This document shows positions 24,914-36,584 of a stretch of DNA of 64,000 nt, piece after piece. The stretch comes from Moniliophthora roreri. Lineage: Eukaryota > Basidiomycota > Agaricomycetes > Agaricales > Marasmiaceae. Position 1 is the first letter of the stretch. Every line of letters begins with the position of its first letter. The stretch covers positions 248,001 to 312,000 of the forward strand of contig LATX02000195.1 of assembly GCA_001466705.2 (NCBI GenBank), given 5' to 3'. The position numbers were made by a program, and so were the translations under genes. A model generated the notes under the pieces. The model worked only from the letters and a program-made list of their open reading frames with translations. It was not told the DNA's origin and searched no databases.

Positions 24914-25847
24914 ATGTCCACTGTGCGTTCAATTCCGTCAACCTCCCTACCCCAAAATCGCAAGTGCAAAGAATGCACGGAAATAGTTGAACTTCCCGCC
25001 TCAAGATGTACGAAGTGCCGGGCTAGACGCCAGGAGAAGAGACGCCAGTCTACGAAGCAACGGGCCACGCACGTCATGGAGAATATCGACGTTAACAGTC
25101 AGGGGGTGACTGAAACGAAGAAAAGAAAGGCGAATACTGCATCAGTAGAGGACGATAGGAAGAGAAAGAAACGGAAACTGCAGAATTTTGTCAAGAAAAT
25201 GCCAGTTCTCCAGCCTGTTCCAAATAGCGAGGTGCGTATTATTGGGCCCTATTCAAGGCAGCCTTCACTAAATGATACTTTCATCTCGCCTAGAATCACT
25301 CTGCTGACTCCTCCGAAACAGATCGGCCGGAGCAGTTCATGAACGCGTCGGAGATGCACAGACGTCTTAAGAAGCTGGCAAGCTCGTGGACTCCAGGCAA
25401 AACTTTTCGGTTCAATGCGTACTTCTCTGTTATAGTGGACTCGAAGAATCCCGACAACGAGAAGCAGTCGAAATTGTTCGCAAGAGACATCAGCAAGATT
25501 GCTGGGTTGCCGTTCAAGTATGTCTGCCCCTTGCTATTCCTTCATCATATTCTCATCTGATATACAGCCATAACTCGTATTCAAAAGTCGCTCACAAGCG
25601 CGACGGGGATCGCTTCTCATTGCATACTCTGACGTTCCCGTGCAACTGCGTTAACGACACCACCCCGAAGAACTCGCAGTCATCTCTAGCGACATGGCTA
25701 TCCTCTCAGACCTCGAAGGAGAAGTCGTCTGAGTGCGACGGGTTTATCGAGATCGGAAGTGCGGACGATGAATCCCATCCTCTGGAAATCCCTGGTCAGC
25801 GAATTACGGTCAAGATTACACACCCCGGAGTAGTACCTTGCTGGTAA
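24914..25847 (+). CDS. Gene B: Cys4-ribbon protein with SHPL..GQR C-terminal motif
   Basis: Exons 24914-25231, 25294-25517 and 25568-25847 encode 273 aa. The N-terminal ribbon is C18-x2-C21...C32-x2-C35, followed by long basic stretches (RRQEKRRQ, RKRKKRKL) that look like nuclear localisation signals. The middle has an aromatic-rich FRFNAYFSVIVD segment. The C-terminal third contains FPCNC and GFIEIGSADDESHPLEIPGQR. The same order of parts is found in genes C and D (56.2-58.5 kb): ribbon, basic patch, Y-x-IV-like strand, CxC, then SHPL-x-I-x-GQR. I recognise no named family. Both introns have good GTGCGT/GTATGT donors and TAG/CAG acceptors. A nucleic-acid-associated role is inferred only from the charge and the ribbon. 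Confidence 0.75.
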
Positions 25848-26301
25848 GGCCTTTGGTTCATCCAGGTTGCTATGCTCACGAACGAGACAAACAGACAACA
25901 AAGCAATCCATGCCATCATTTACGCCCTTACCAGTGATCTTTGTTGTAATATACTTAGTAGCGGGCTCAATAAGAAGTATAATATTGGAGTCATAATTTG
26001 ATTGGCCCGTGGTGGCGCGACGGTGCGTCATTGCTCCCTTGAGAGCTCTCCACTCCATTGATGCCTAGTGGACTTGACCCAACGACTGCTTCCCTGAAAC
26101 GCAGAAGACCAATGAACGCTGTGCGGCTAAGCTGAGCTTCTCCACATTCATTCGAGTCAGTCTTTGTCGGTTGTGGAGCCGATCAGCCTCGCTCCCATCT
26201 TCACGTCAAAAGAATCATCCCATCCAATTTGAGTAGGCCCTTTCATCCATTCTGACATCATACAGACATCATATGGTCATTGCAGACTATCCTTCAGCAT
26301 A

Positions 26302-26310
26302 TATATATAA
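26302..26310 (+). promoter_or_regulatory. TATA-like box of the Con-6 gene
   Basis: TATATATAA, 81-89 bp upstream of the Con-6 ATG at 26391, in an otherwise gene-free 540-bp interval (25848-26390). Confidence 0.45.
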
Positions 26311-26390
26311 GTTAAGAGTTTCTCAACAATCCCCCAGCTTTCATCACAATCTCATTCGAATCAACCTCCGCGACTCACCACTTCATCAAA

Positions 26391-26935
26391 ATGTCGTCTG
26401 CTGGTCAGACTATCATTGGTTCTTTACTTCACTGGCTCTGACTAACTGTTAACCTCACAGATAACGTCGCTCGTGGTCTCAAGGCTGCCATCAACAACCC
26501 CCGTGTCTCCGACGAAGCCAAGGAGAGTGCACAGGAAAGACTCAACGACATGACTGGCACCACGCAAGAGCATGAGAATCGTGTTCTGGGTACGCCTCAA
26601 TCTCCTCTTTCTATTCCAATCTAAGCTGATCAACGCAATAGGTGGATATAAAGCCACTCTCAGCAACCCTTCCACCTCTGAATCCGCCAAAGACCACGCT
26701 CGTGAAGTTCTCGATGCTGCCGGCGTTGCCGACTACACCGGTTCTACCGAAGCTGAATTTAACGAACATGATACCCGTGTTTTGGCAGGATACAAAGCTG
26801 CGTTGAGCAGTGAGTACCTTACTCTTGTCGAAGATGGTTGACCGGTCAACTGATTGATTACTTACAGACCCCCGCGTTTCTGCTGAAGCTAAGCTGCACG
26901 CCGAAGAGTACCTCAGAGAGCGCGGCGCTGTGTAG
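26391..26935 (+). CDS. Conidiation-specific protein 6 (Con-6) family protein
   Basis: Exons 26391-26403, 26461-26589, 26642-26809 and 26868-26935 give 125 aa. Three Con-6 repeats are visible: NVARGLKAAINNPRVSDEAK, then GYKATLSNPSTSESAKDHAR, then GYKAALSNPRVSAEAKLHAE. Each has the family's G-x-K-A-x-L/I-x-N-P core, and two repeats are split by introns. The 13-nt first exon uses a weaker GTCAGA donor and is the least certain point, but it restores the typical short N-terminus. In Neurospora, con-6 is induced during conidiation and stress; basidiomycete members are small hydrophilic proteins of unclear role. Later introns have standard signals. Confidence 0.88.
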
Positions 26936-27223
26936 ACGGTCGACACGACGAAAAATATTTGTACTAATGGATCTTGTGTATGATAGTATGATGCCGGTAA
27001 TTGCCAAAATTCTTGACTTGTTAGTGCTCGCGCAATTGTAAGAAAAAAGAATTCATTGTTTACGAGATTATCGTTACAGATATGGAAAAAGAGGTGCAGA
27101 ATGGAAAGATCATTACAGAAGTGTCCCTTCAGGACAAACACAGAGAAGATCGAAAATCGATGACATACTAGAAGGAAATTAAACCATCAAGCCCAAACTA
27201 AAATCCTGAAACTACAATCCCGA

Positions 27224-29318
27224 TCACCACTTCTTCACCTTCTTAAGTTCACAGTGAGGGGTATCAAGTCCTGCTCCTGCAAGACTTGACTCATTCGTGA
27301 CATTCCTGAGATGGATTAGGACATGCTTCTCCAGCCCAGCGGGAGAGGCAAAGCCAGCCCTGGCGTTGTTTGCACAATTCGGCCACCAACAATTGTATCT
27401 TTTGTTGCGATCCTTCTTCGCCGTGTGACTTTCTAGCATGCGCGGCGGCGGCTTCTATTGTAGGGAAAGAGTCGGTGCAGGTGGTTTTATCCTCGTTGAT
27501 CCATCTGCACCGGTAGGAGACAGCTTCATCGTGTGCCCGTTTCAGAATTGTACCGATGGAGGGAGTAACAGATGAAAGTGAGCCCGGAGTAGTAGGGGGC
27601 AAATATTGCATCGAGCTGCATGAAGCCTGATGAGTAATAAAATTAGACGAGGAAGAGAACAATTGCATACCTCGATGCACCGGTAGGCTCAGATGCTGGT
27701 GCTGAAACTCGCATTATGGGTGTCCCACCGGTGTCGAAGGTGGCGTTAACAAAAGTCAAATTCAATGCACGACAAGAATTGGAGCCGCAGAATGCCCCGA
27801 GCCCTTTCCGAGTTGAACTGTATGAAAGAGTATTGAGAATGTGCAAAAATACTTGACGAATGAGGGCGGCTTACCTGGACGCTGCCGGACTAGGCAACTG
27901 CATTTGAATGGTAGGAGTAATAGCAGCTGGAGCGCTCATTCCGACGTCGATGAATTTGGGAACGGTGCTTGCCAATGTTCTTGGCGGCAATCTTGAGCTA
28001 TATATCAAACGGGCGTTAGTAGGGGATGCATATGATAACAACTTACCTCGATGGTGCTGGACTGGGAACGTCGTACGCTGAGATAGTATTTTGGTTGGGA
28101 GCGTTGAAAGTCAAGGCCTGGTGGGCAGACGAGTTTCCAAACACTATAGGCTCATTCCGGTCTTCGACAGGTGTCCGTAAATCGTGCTGTGGGCTCATAA
28201 ATCCTAGCGGGAGGTTATCAGTGTCGAGGTCTTGCTGACGGTCTTCTTGCTCGTTCAAAAGTGGTGGCTCGTCGGGTTGCTGAACTGAACCTTGGCATCC
28301 GGGATCGGCTAGAGCTGGGAGCGATACAGGCCAATAAAAATCCTCCATTGTAAACCGGCGGCTTCTAGACATATATGGATGATCCGCCGGATAGTGGATG
28401 CTCGAAGTTCGTGCAGGATCTTTAACCCAAGCGGCGTTTTCATTGAAAAAAACCGTGAACATCTGGGGATCGGTTACTTGCGGCTCCATAATAGACAGTT
28501 TACACTGCCAGAGCGCACTGAAGTTGAATTGGAGGGAATGATGTGGAGGAATTTGCCCAAGACCGGCCAGAATGTTATTCATCACGATGCGGAGATATAA
28601 CTCCCAAATCGCCCTATGCCCTGCGTTGAAATTGAACCCCATCTCTTCCTTTATGATATTCAGGGCATGTTTCAGAACACTCTCTAGGAAGCTATAAAGG
28701 TGTTGTTGATTGACGCGGAAAATCGGTGTGAATCAGTGAACGTACGGGTCCCACATCAAAACATTTGTCGCTGGGTAAGGGTGTGGTAGTTGACCGGTTC
28801 TGAATAATTGTCAAAAACTGCCGTGATGAAAGAGGACAGCACGTACGAAACGAGCGTCTGTTCCTCACGCTGTTCTTCGTCTGCATGAGAAGTGAGCCTA
28901 AATTCACTGATACAGAAATTAACCTTACCTTCAACTTCGACAGCCCTCGCTTTGCCCTTCGCCTTCCTTCGCGCTTCTATCGCCTCACTCGTAGGTTCAT
29001 CGTCCGTGTCTCCTTCAGTACTTTCGTCGCATCCAGGGTCGCGATTGGCCGGTTCGTATAAGGTATTGGCAGGGGCATTGCTATCTTGCAGCTGCATATC
29101 GGCATTGGGGGGAAGAGTGTGCGGGGCGATGAGGCCATTGGATCTTGATATGGAACGGCATTAACTGGCGGCAGTAAAGAGAGCGTAGCACAAGGTCTCA
29201 CTGAAGTGATCGAGCTTGAGTCGCGATCGTACTGCAGAAACATCCAAGTCATCCACCAGAAAAGTCGAATAAAAGATACGTACGGTAATTCGAGTTCTTC
29301 TTCGGGATTAAGATCCAT
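27224..29318 (-). CDS. Gene F: zinc-finger protein with two C2H2 fingers; frameshift between fingers
   Basis: Nine exons on the minus strand: 29284-29318, 29202-29231, 28929-29143, 28847-28880, 28746-28799, 28047-28691, 27875-27997, 27671-27817 and 27224-27615. Together they give about 557 aa if one extra base is skipped. The N-terminus is acidic (CDESTEGDTDDE) then basic (EARRKAKGKAR). The large sixth exon encodes a PQ/QN-rich, hydrophobic-patched region. Finger 1 is YRCRW...TTC...AHARKSH. Finger 2, KRYNCWWPNC...LEKHVLIHL, is in the +1 frame relative to finger 1, with no intron that can reconcile them. The gene is therefore either mutated or has a sequence error near 27420-27445. Several successive exon joins encode a similar P/S-A-x-S-S string. 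A and A2 carry related finger pairs. Confidence 0.65.
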
Positions 29319-30899
29319 AGTGAAAAATGTTCCAGAGCGTGCTAGAGAGTACTAGTAAGCAGAAATGAACTTGGTTTTTTATAACCTGAGCGAGTGGCGT
29401 GCGTAATCGGACCGCAAGGACAATGCAGGATTCAGCTATTCGTGTTCGTCACACCTCCTGCCATAAACGACGAACAGGATACCATTTCAGGACCATCCGA
29501 CCGTGGCCATCAATGTGAATAGTACGGCACATCACTGATGATGCCACAAATCGTCTAGTACAGCCCAATATTGACATATACGAACCTAAATTCTTCATCA
29601 GTGAGCCAAGAAGACTCGGGGGGAAGACTCGCATGCCTACCAAATAATCTGAGTCTAGGTGATAGGTGCATCTCAGTGTTTATTTGCGGGTATGTAGGAC
29701 GAAATGCAACTGCCAGGACCAGCAGTGATAAGGTCTCTCTGTGTCAACCATGACCATGCATGAGCAGTCTGCAATTGAGCCCAGAGTGATCAGAGGCAAT
29801 AAATAGCTTGCGATAGGATGTATTTGGCTGCAAAAGTTCTGATACATTTCCCCGAGTAGCAGAAACTGCTATGATCATTGATGTGCGACACTAGTGAACC
29901 TAGAGTCGGTCGAGGGTCAGCCCAAAGACAGCACCGAGCCAACAGTTATCTCACTAAGTAGCCATCCCTCAAACGCTCGACATCCGGCGTCTCTGTCGCA
30001 TGGCGATCCTATTCCGAGCCTTCACAGATGAGAACTAAACCACGACATCCCACTATATTCTCCATCCGAGTCGGAAATTTTCGCAGAAACGGAGATGTAT
30101 CCGCATAGTCGTTCCGTGACAGTTTTTTGCCGTATTCCTCTGTAGCTCTGTAGCTAGAACGATGGCTGGTTCGGAATAATGAATTCCCAGTTTCGGAAAC
30201 GAAGCTTTTCTGTAGGATGTTGTAAGGTTATCGGTAGTCTGGTATTTCTAGTTCAAGAGCTTCTTACCGTGCCCAGATATGTTCAAGAACTCACCAGATA
30301 AAAGTGCTAAAACCCAACAGCCCAGCTGCCACTTGCCACGTCGAACTTTCTCTGCGGGTCAGAACTTCGCAAAAACCGCTTCCTCCCGGAAATTACGACC
30401 GTCAATAGTCTTCCTCCTTCCTTAAAACAAGTTCAAAAAATACTTTGAATTCATACTTGGATAAATAGCCTTACAGTTTGGCTTCAAGCACCTAAAGAAA
30501 AGTCAGCATTTGACAGCTTGCATGGAATGTGCTGAACGCACTCACTTCTTGGTTTTCAAGGATTGGTTCGAGGCGAGAATTGGTTGTAAGATGCAGATTG
30601 GTCTTAGTTGAGTCTTACAGTTTATTGAGGGTAAGGAGTACGAGGGTCGTGAAAAACGGTATTCATATCGATGAGAGCGAGCGTCTGAGAAATTGCTGAT
30701 AGATACATAGATAGGACGGTTGACTGGCGGTATCTCACGAGCCTGCCTTTGATGTTTCTCAGTGGGTCAAATTTACTACAAGGCAAAAAAAAAAAAATAG
30801 ATATTGTATGATATATGTGATATATGATACATCGCGCTACAGGTACAAGATCACATTGGGATTGGTTCAGCGATCACGCTGACGCCTTGAACTCTACGT
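29319..30899. other. Intergenic, no gene seen
   Basis: Only scattered short frames. The first ~120 bp are the probable promoter of gene F. A 13-base A run is present near 30786-30798. No domain, RNA gene or clear repeat is recognised. Confidence 0.45.
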
Positions 30900-32521
30900 T
30901 TATTTTCCATGAAGAGTGTCTATAGTTGCGATGTTCCTTCTCCGAATTCTTGGGCGAAAGATGAACGTCGACATTCGTCCAAATGCCTCCTGTTCGTTCT
31001 TGTGCAAAACGGAAGACAAACTATACCGATATATGAGTGCTGGAACCATGCAAGGAGAAAGTAGTGCCCGCACCGTTGGCATCTCTGGCATCTTTTTCAC
31101 TAGATGCTGCAAATCTTCCAGAAGAAAGTAAGCCGTTGAAGCTGACACCCGTTCCGTCGGTGCAAGGTGACTGTACTTCTGTCGTGCAGTCTCAAAGGCT
31201 TGCCTGAGGATCTCTTCAATAGCAGCATCTCGCTCATCCTGTTCAGGAGCTTTGTTGTAGAGATCGTCAACGAAGTCGGCAAGGGCACCATCGACACTGT
31301 AGCAAACAGAAGTAAGAAGATGAATGTCAAGGATAATACCCCAAGACTTACGCTTTGAGTAGTCCGGATACAGGCCTATCTTCGTCATTCCACATGAATA
31401 TAAAATTCTTCTTCACCTCTTTGTGAACTTTTGATGATAATGCATAAGGCTGGGTCAGATTTGGCATGAAGAACGGCGTAGAATCCATTTCAATCCCGCA
31501 AGCATGGTTGAGACTCCACGAGTTTGAAAACAGCATCCAGTCTCTACCAAGTGCCCAGTCTACAGGGACAAAATCTCTCACTGGGGGTAGTTTGACGGCC
31601 CAGCAAAGTTTGTCTCCGACATGTCGATCCAGCATTCCAAACTCCGAGTTCCTTTTCAAGAGATCCACCGCTTCGACGTTGCCTCTGACTTCCCAACCTC
31701 GCTTTTCATATTTCTCTCGGGGCGGATTCTGGTCGGAACGAAAGGTTACGACGCGGTTTACGACGGTAACGCGGTCTATAAATGTGGCTTTGGGGTAGAA
31801 GGAGACGGCATGGGTATAGCTTATGATGTTCATGACCACCGCTTCAACGCGCGTAAGCTAGATAGCCAAATCAGTCAGGATAATGACTCACTGGAATGGA
31901 ATTTAAGTATGACGTCCAGCGGGCCCGGATGATGCCCGGCAGCTATGATCTGAACCTTCTTCCCAGCTCGGACAAACGTGAACACGTCGGCAATGCCTGT
32001 AGTGCTGTACTCCCCAAAGCCCTCAATGGTATCGTTCTCATCCTCAAACGTCTCCATTCTACGGTCCATCGCATCCAACGCTTCAAAGATATCTTGGGCT
32101 TGCTGTTTGCGTTCCGTCTGGAATGGCTGAAAGACGAAACCCAGACCGATAAGAAATTCCGTAAGGAAAATCGCGTATCTAAAGTCGACGTAGATGTCGA
32201 GGTCGGATTCGGGGTAGATTACGCGCTCGAAAAAGCTGAGAGCAGTGGATCCGGAGATGAGGAAGCCAGTGGTGTACTGCAGAATACGCAGCCGACGAAG
32301 CTCGTCGTCATTGAAATACGGAGAAAGGACGTTTTCTACGCGCAGAGCACGTCGATAAAAGGCCTTCACCGCATTTCTGGCCGCTTTGTTGACTTTGGAA
32401 TAGTTGAGAAGATCCTTGAACGAAAGATCCCGAAAAATGAGGTCGTGGGTCGTGGGAGGGCTGACAGGTAACGATCAGTGGCCTGAGATAAGTCGTGAAT
32501 CTAGGAGACTTACAGATTCAT
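30900..32521 (-). CDS. Gene G: F-box-like plus nucleotidyltransferase-fold protein
   Basis: Exons 32514-32521, 31892-32460, 31352-31841 and 30900-31296 encode 487 aa. The first exon is only 8 nt (ATGAATCT) before a GTAAGT donor. The N-terminus LPPTTHDLIFRDLSFKDLL..SKVNKAARN resembles an F-box. It is followed by ISGSTALSFFER (GST at 73-75) and YPESDLDIYVD (D89, D91), the G-S...D-x-D signature of the polymerase-beta nucleotidyltransferase superfamily. Many Agaricomycete genomes carry such F-box/GSTAL proteins of unknown activity. The middle includes FHSTVVMNIISY and FYPKATF. The intron with the AAG acceptor at 31842 was chosen because it restores FHSTVVMN. Whether the fold is catalytic or a pseudoenzyme cannot be seen. 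Confidence 0.8.
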
Positions 32522-32744
32522 GGTCGTGTTCCAGGGTTTGCTGAACCTCCTCCTGAGTCAACCTGAGACTAATGAGTCGACAAGTCGTGACAAGGCGACT
32601 CGGAACCTTGATCCAGGGCCAAATTGAACACGGCCGGCGCCACTACTATGTTAGGAATGACCTGCCGAAGAAGTGTGTTCCCGTCAGAGTGATCTATTGG
32701 GAGAAGTACATGAAAACAAGTCTTGGTCACCCTACTATTACATT

Positions 32745-34100
32745 TCAAAATATCAGTAACCAGCGGTATCGATATTTGATCTTCAACAAGCCTCTATCTC
32801 GACACTTTGGAAGCGCAACCCCGGCTTTCTCTGCCAATGCCTCCATGCACATGTGAGCAGCCGACCCCTCGCGCACGGTCTGTGAGCGTCCATCCCATTC
32901 AGAGCTTCCCAACACCTGCGGTTTAAACCATTTCTCAATCGTCAACTCTATCTCCCTCAGACCGGGAAAACGCGTCGAATCCGACAAGACTTCATCTGCA
33001 TCCTGGTACATTTTCAGATCAATTAGTCGAGGCTCAACCCAATGCGACAGGATAACCCGTGTTACATTGGGAATTACGGTTCTATCATTGTCGCTGTCAG
33101 CGGCGAGTCCATAGAACACTCGAAGATTTGCATCAAAGGTCCATTCCGGAACTTTGTGAAAGTTGATTTTCCTCGACCAAGAAGTTGGGATTGCCGGCTG
33201 GTTTACCCAGACACCATCCAGTACAAGATTACACTGCCTGAGAACACCACTCTTCAATGCGACACTCGTATCAAGGAACTGGTTGATAATTGCAAATTGC
33301 GGTTCGGTCCTGATATGTACCGGAAAGGTGAGGTATTTGATCGTCGCGCATGTTTCAAGGGTTTGGAGTGATGATTTGGGCAGCAGTTCGTACGAGATTC
33401 TCGGAATCTCGATATGCCTTAGAGAAATAGGAAATGATACTGGTCGTTTTGTGATTGGAATCCGATCGAATGATACTCCGGCTGAAAGGTATTCGAGGGA
33501 GTAGTGGAAAGCAGACAAGATATCAGAGAAGCATTTACGAGAGCGGAAGTCTACATCATCCAAGAGCAAACGAGTCACTCGAGGAAATGGCGAAACGAGA
33601 AGAAGGTTTTTCAACTCGGTCAAGCCGTGCGCTGGGCTTATCCAGGAAATATTGAGCTCTCCCCATGTCGCATTGCTGTTCGTGTGTGTCTTGCGATTGA
33701 TGTGCTTTCCGGAGGGAAGAGGTGATCGGCTCGTAAGCCATGAAAGCAGTTCAATAAAGGCTGATAAATGGGCTTGGTTGTCGTCCTTCCGAGAAATTCT
33801 AGGATGATCTTTGCCACATGGTGCCAAGTGGATACGTTTCGGCCCAGAACGTGGAATGGTCGATTGTGGATGGGAGCAGAGCTCTATGAGCTTCTTAATG
33901 TGAGCGTCGACCCATGTACTTATCCGAAGTGCAGACGGTCGGTCGTTTCGGTGGGTTGGAAGGAGATAGAGCTCGTGGAACAGATATTGTCGGGCACGAG
34001 GAAGCAATATGCGGGATGCCAATGCTAAATTCAGCAAAGACCGCCTGTCTCCTGCAATTTCATCTATTATAATGTCAATTACTTCTTGCGAAAGACACAT
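32745..34100 (-). CDS. Gene H: F-box protein (paralogue 1 of 3)
   Basis: A single-exon frame of 451 aa. The N-terminus LSQEVIDIIIDEIAGDRRSLLNLALASR is an F-box-type helix pair, expected to bind Skp1 in an SCF ubiquitin ligase. The rest is an LRR-like or irregular repeat region (SLEYLSAGVSFDRIPI, RHIEIPRISYELL, TFPGLREIELTIEKW-like segments) of the kind that selects substrates. It is clearly related along its length to the frameshifted copy I (42.1 kb) and the intact copy J (50.1 kb). It is the most diverged of the three. A C-terminal fragment of this gene type also lies at 37.8 kb. The substrate is unknown. Confidence 0.82.
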   Translation of the reverse strand: MCLSQEVIDIIIDEIAGDRRSLLNLALASRILLPRARQYLFHELYLLPTHRNDRPSALRISTWVDAHIKKLIELCSHPQSTIPRSGPKRIHLAPCGKDHPRISRKDDNQAHLSAFIELLSWLTSRSPLPSGKHINRKTHTNSNATWGELNISWISPAHGLTELKNLLLVSPFPRVTRLLLDDVDFRSRKCFSDILSAFHYSLEYLSAGVSFDRIPITKRPVSFPISLRHIEIPRISYELLPKSSLQTLETCATIKYLTFPVHIRTEPQFAIINQFLDTSVALKSGVLRQCNLVLDGVWVNQPAIPTSWSRKINFHKVPEWTFDANLRVFYGLAADSDNDRTVIPNVTRVILSHWVEPRLIDLKMYQDADEVLSDSTRFPGLREIELTIEKWFKPQVLGSSEWDGRSQTVREGSAAHMCMEALAEKAGVALPKCRDRGLLKIKYRYRWLLIF

Positions 34101-34789
34101 TTCTAAAATCGTAAATTGTCAACGAGAACCAACTAGAAGAAAGTTGATAGTCCACGCACGTCGTAATCCGTGCTACACTTTACTCAGGAAGCAGAGGATT
34201 CAAGCTTAGAAAAAAGGAAATAGAGCTGCGACTTGGGAGTTCGAGGCAAGTAAAGTTTCCCGATCGTAAGTATATATACTAGCTCGCGTGGCAGATCTCG
34301 TAAACGCTCCGCTTTCTCACACGAAGCCACCAGCAGACTTCGAGGACAAGGACAAAGGACAGCTACCTAAATACATCTTCCTTTGTGCTAGATATCACAG
34401 AAGAAGGCTGACAATCCCCCTACGCGAGTTCCGACTTGACTCTATGCGAACGGGTGGGGTCCGGAGCCCCTTCACACTGGTTCAGGGAAAAATCATGTAG
34501 ATTTCAGCCGGAAACCGCACCTGGTTCATCGGGGTAAGGTGCAGAGATTCGGTGATTCTAACTTCTGACCTGAAACTTGAAAGGAAAGGAATAAGGAAGC
34601 ATTTCGGTGAGCAGGAAGCAAAGTCCGAAAGGTACTAAACAACTGGCGCACATTTCTGGCCTTCCAAAGAAAAAAGTCGGTTCCAAGTCGATTCAGGTAG
34701 GCTTTCAGGCTTTATCAGGTAGACAGATTCGACCCAAATTCGCTGTTGCGGAACCCCCGAAGCTTCAACTGAAACGCTGCGTTTCGGTG
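34101..34789. other. Intergenic, no gene seen
   Basis: No supported gene. The sequence up to about 34789 has no counterpart at the D/C locus. From GTGAGTCATAAATAACGCG (about 34788) onward it is homologous to the D promoter. Confidence 0.45.
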
Positions 34790-34867
34790 AGTCATAAATA
34801 ACGCGTTTGTCACGATACTTCCTTTTCTGGCGTTTTGCTGATTCACCGCTTTTGCCCACGACGACGA

Positions 34868-35750
34868 ATGTCGAACTGTGAAACGCCCATACCCATTCTC
34901 CCTACGGCCAATACTAAGAAACCGCTTGAAATTTTTAACTCAACTAAAGCCAGCCGCTACAAAAAGAATTTAGTCGGGGGAGGGGATGCGCAGTGTAGGA
35001 AATGTCGAGAACCAGGAAAGGGCGCTGTCGGTAGCTGAAAGAGGAAAGAAAGCGCCGCAGAGGATGAGAGACAAGTGAAACGATTGCGGAAGGATTCGGT
35101 ACGTCTCCTTGCTTACTTGCTCATTCTCCTCGCTTGTTAACTCGGACAAAATTTGCAGGAACTTGAAGTAGCTGAAGAACTTGAAGCGTCATGATCCGCA
35201 CCAACGCCAGCCACTTCATCACCACCTCCAGAAACTGACAATGATCATGACATGCGTACCTCCTCCCCGGGCCCACAACCCCAAGATACCACCCAAAACC
35301 AAACCCAACACAAAACCCCAACGATAACATGTAGAACTTGTCAGACTCCTTTTCGGGCTTATGGCAGCGTGGTTCGATGTCACGCGTGCCGTTCAAGGGC
35401 AAAAGGACAGGTTCAGAGAGATGTGATATGTCAAGATCGTTCGTTATCCTTTAAAGGATTCGGGTATGTCAGGTGTGCGGTGTGTAGGAAGAAGCGTAGA
35501 GAAAAAGAAAGAGTAGTACGTCTATGTTCAACCGCGCTCTCTTTAGTGTGCATCTTACGGATACCAATGGCGCTGGCAGGACATTCTATCGACGGAGACG
35601 GAATACCAAACCCTCTCTCTGCTCCTTCGATCTCTCAAGTTGGTTGTTTCTGCATCCTAGAAAGCGGTTTGGCTTAGTGGGCCCGTGGGTGGAGGAAGGG
35701 TATGCTTCAACGGATCCTATACTATCGTCAATGACCCTGGGATATCAACG
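34868..35750 (+). pseudogene. Pseudogene copy of gene D (Cys4-ribbon family)
   Basis: This is a diverged copy of the minus-strand gene at 56.2-57.5 kb, including about 80 bp of its promoter with one ACGCGT box (34801-34806). The copy starts like D (ETPIPILPTA) but has lost the first CxxC of ribbon 1 and has a TGA at 35036-35038. The second exon repeats D closely (MRTSSPGPQPQDTTQ, TCRTCQTPFRAYGSVV) but has a TGA at 35192-35194. In ribbon 3 one cysteine is replaced (ICQDRS for ICQDCS). Homology fades in the third exon near 35750. Splice sites around the first intron survive. It is non-functional as a full-length product. Confidence 0.85.
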
Positions 35751-36584
35751 ACGAACCACCGTCCGTTTATCTCACTGGTCTCGTAAGCTCTGAGATTCCA
35801 AATTTACTCGTGGTTGAGTTTTCGTCGCACAAAAGGTGGTATCGAACCGTACCCATCGTGCTGTGTATTGCGTTATTCTAGCTCCCAGGAGTCTGGTTTT
35901 GGGCCTGTTCCTTTTGGAATATGTGCAGTGAGTTTTGTTGGTGGTCCGTTGCGTTCGCAATGGCTGGCTGAGGTGGTTTTCGACAACATAGTGTCGTCAA
36001 AGTCACGCTGTTGCTGCAGGCATAACGTTCAAAGTGCAAAAGATGATTTCTTGGTGGTTTGAGACAACCAAGGCATATGCGAGACCAAGTCATGCAAGTG
36101 AGTTATTTCTTCATGTTCGGTGCTTCTTGCTTGTCGGAATTAAACGTTCCCACCACCCCGCCGTGACCAACACTAGCCATCTCACACTGATGACCATTTC
36201 TCAAACGATCTCTTCACAAGAACTGGTTCCCGTGAGTCGTGAAGCCGTGACGGGTATGGTTATCCGTCAATTCATCTTGCAGCCGGTTACGTGCTCACTC
36301 TTTTTGCAGACAAATCGAAGCAATCCAAATTTTGTATCTCTACTCCTTCTCGCGGACATTCATATGCCTAGTATACGGGCTTCTCGGTAGGCTTGACTGT
36401 GTGGCACCGGTAATTTGGACTATCTTGCTATACCATACCACACACTGCTTGCTCATTGAAAACTGAATGAGTGCTTTTGGAAGAAGTGCAGGTTTGACGC
36501 TACTTCAGCGTAAGGTGGCTCTACTATCGTGTTGTAGAAGGCCCGGATGCTTCCCCTAGAGCTCACACTGCAACTCCATTGGCC
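35751..36584. other. Intergenic; includes copy 1 of the K-gene upstream repeat
   Basis: No supported gene. About 36400-36570 is repeated at about 37965-38140 (shared segment ACCGGTAATTTGGAC), forming the left part of the tandem duplication that also carries K1 and K2. Confidence 0.5.
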
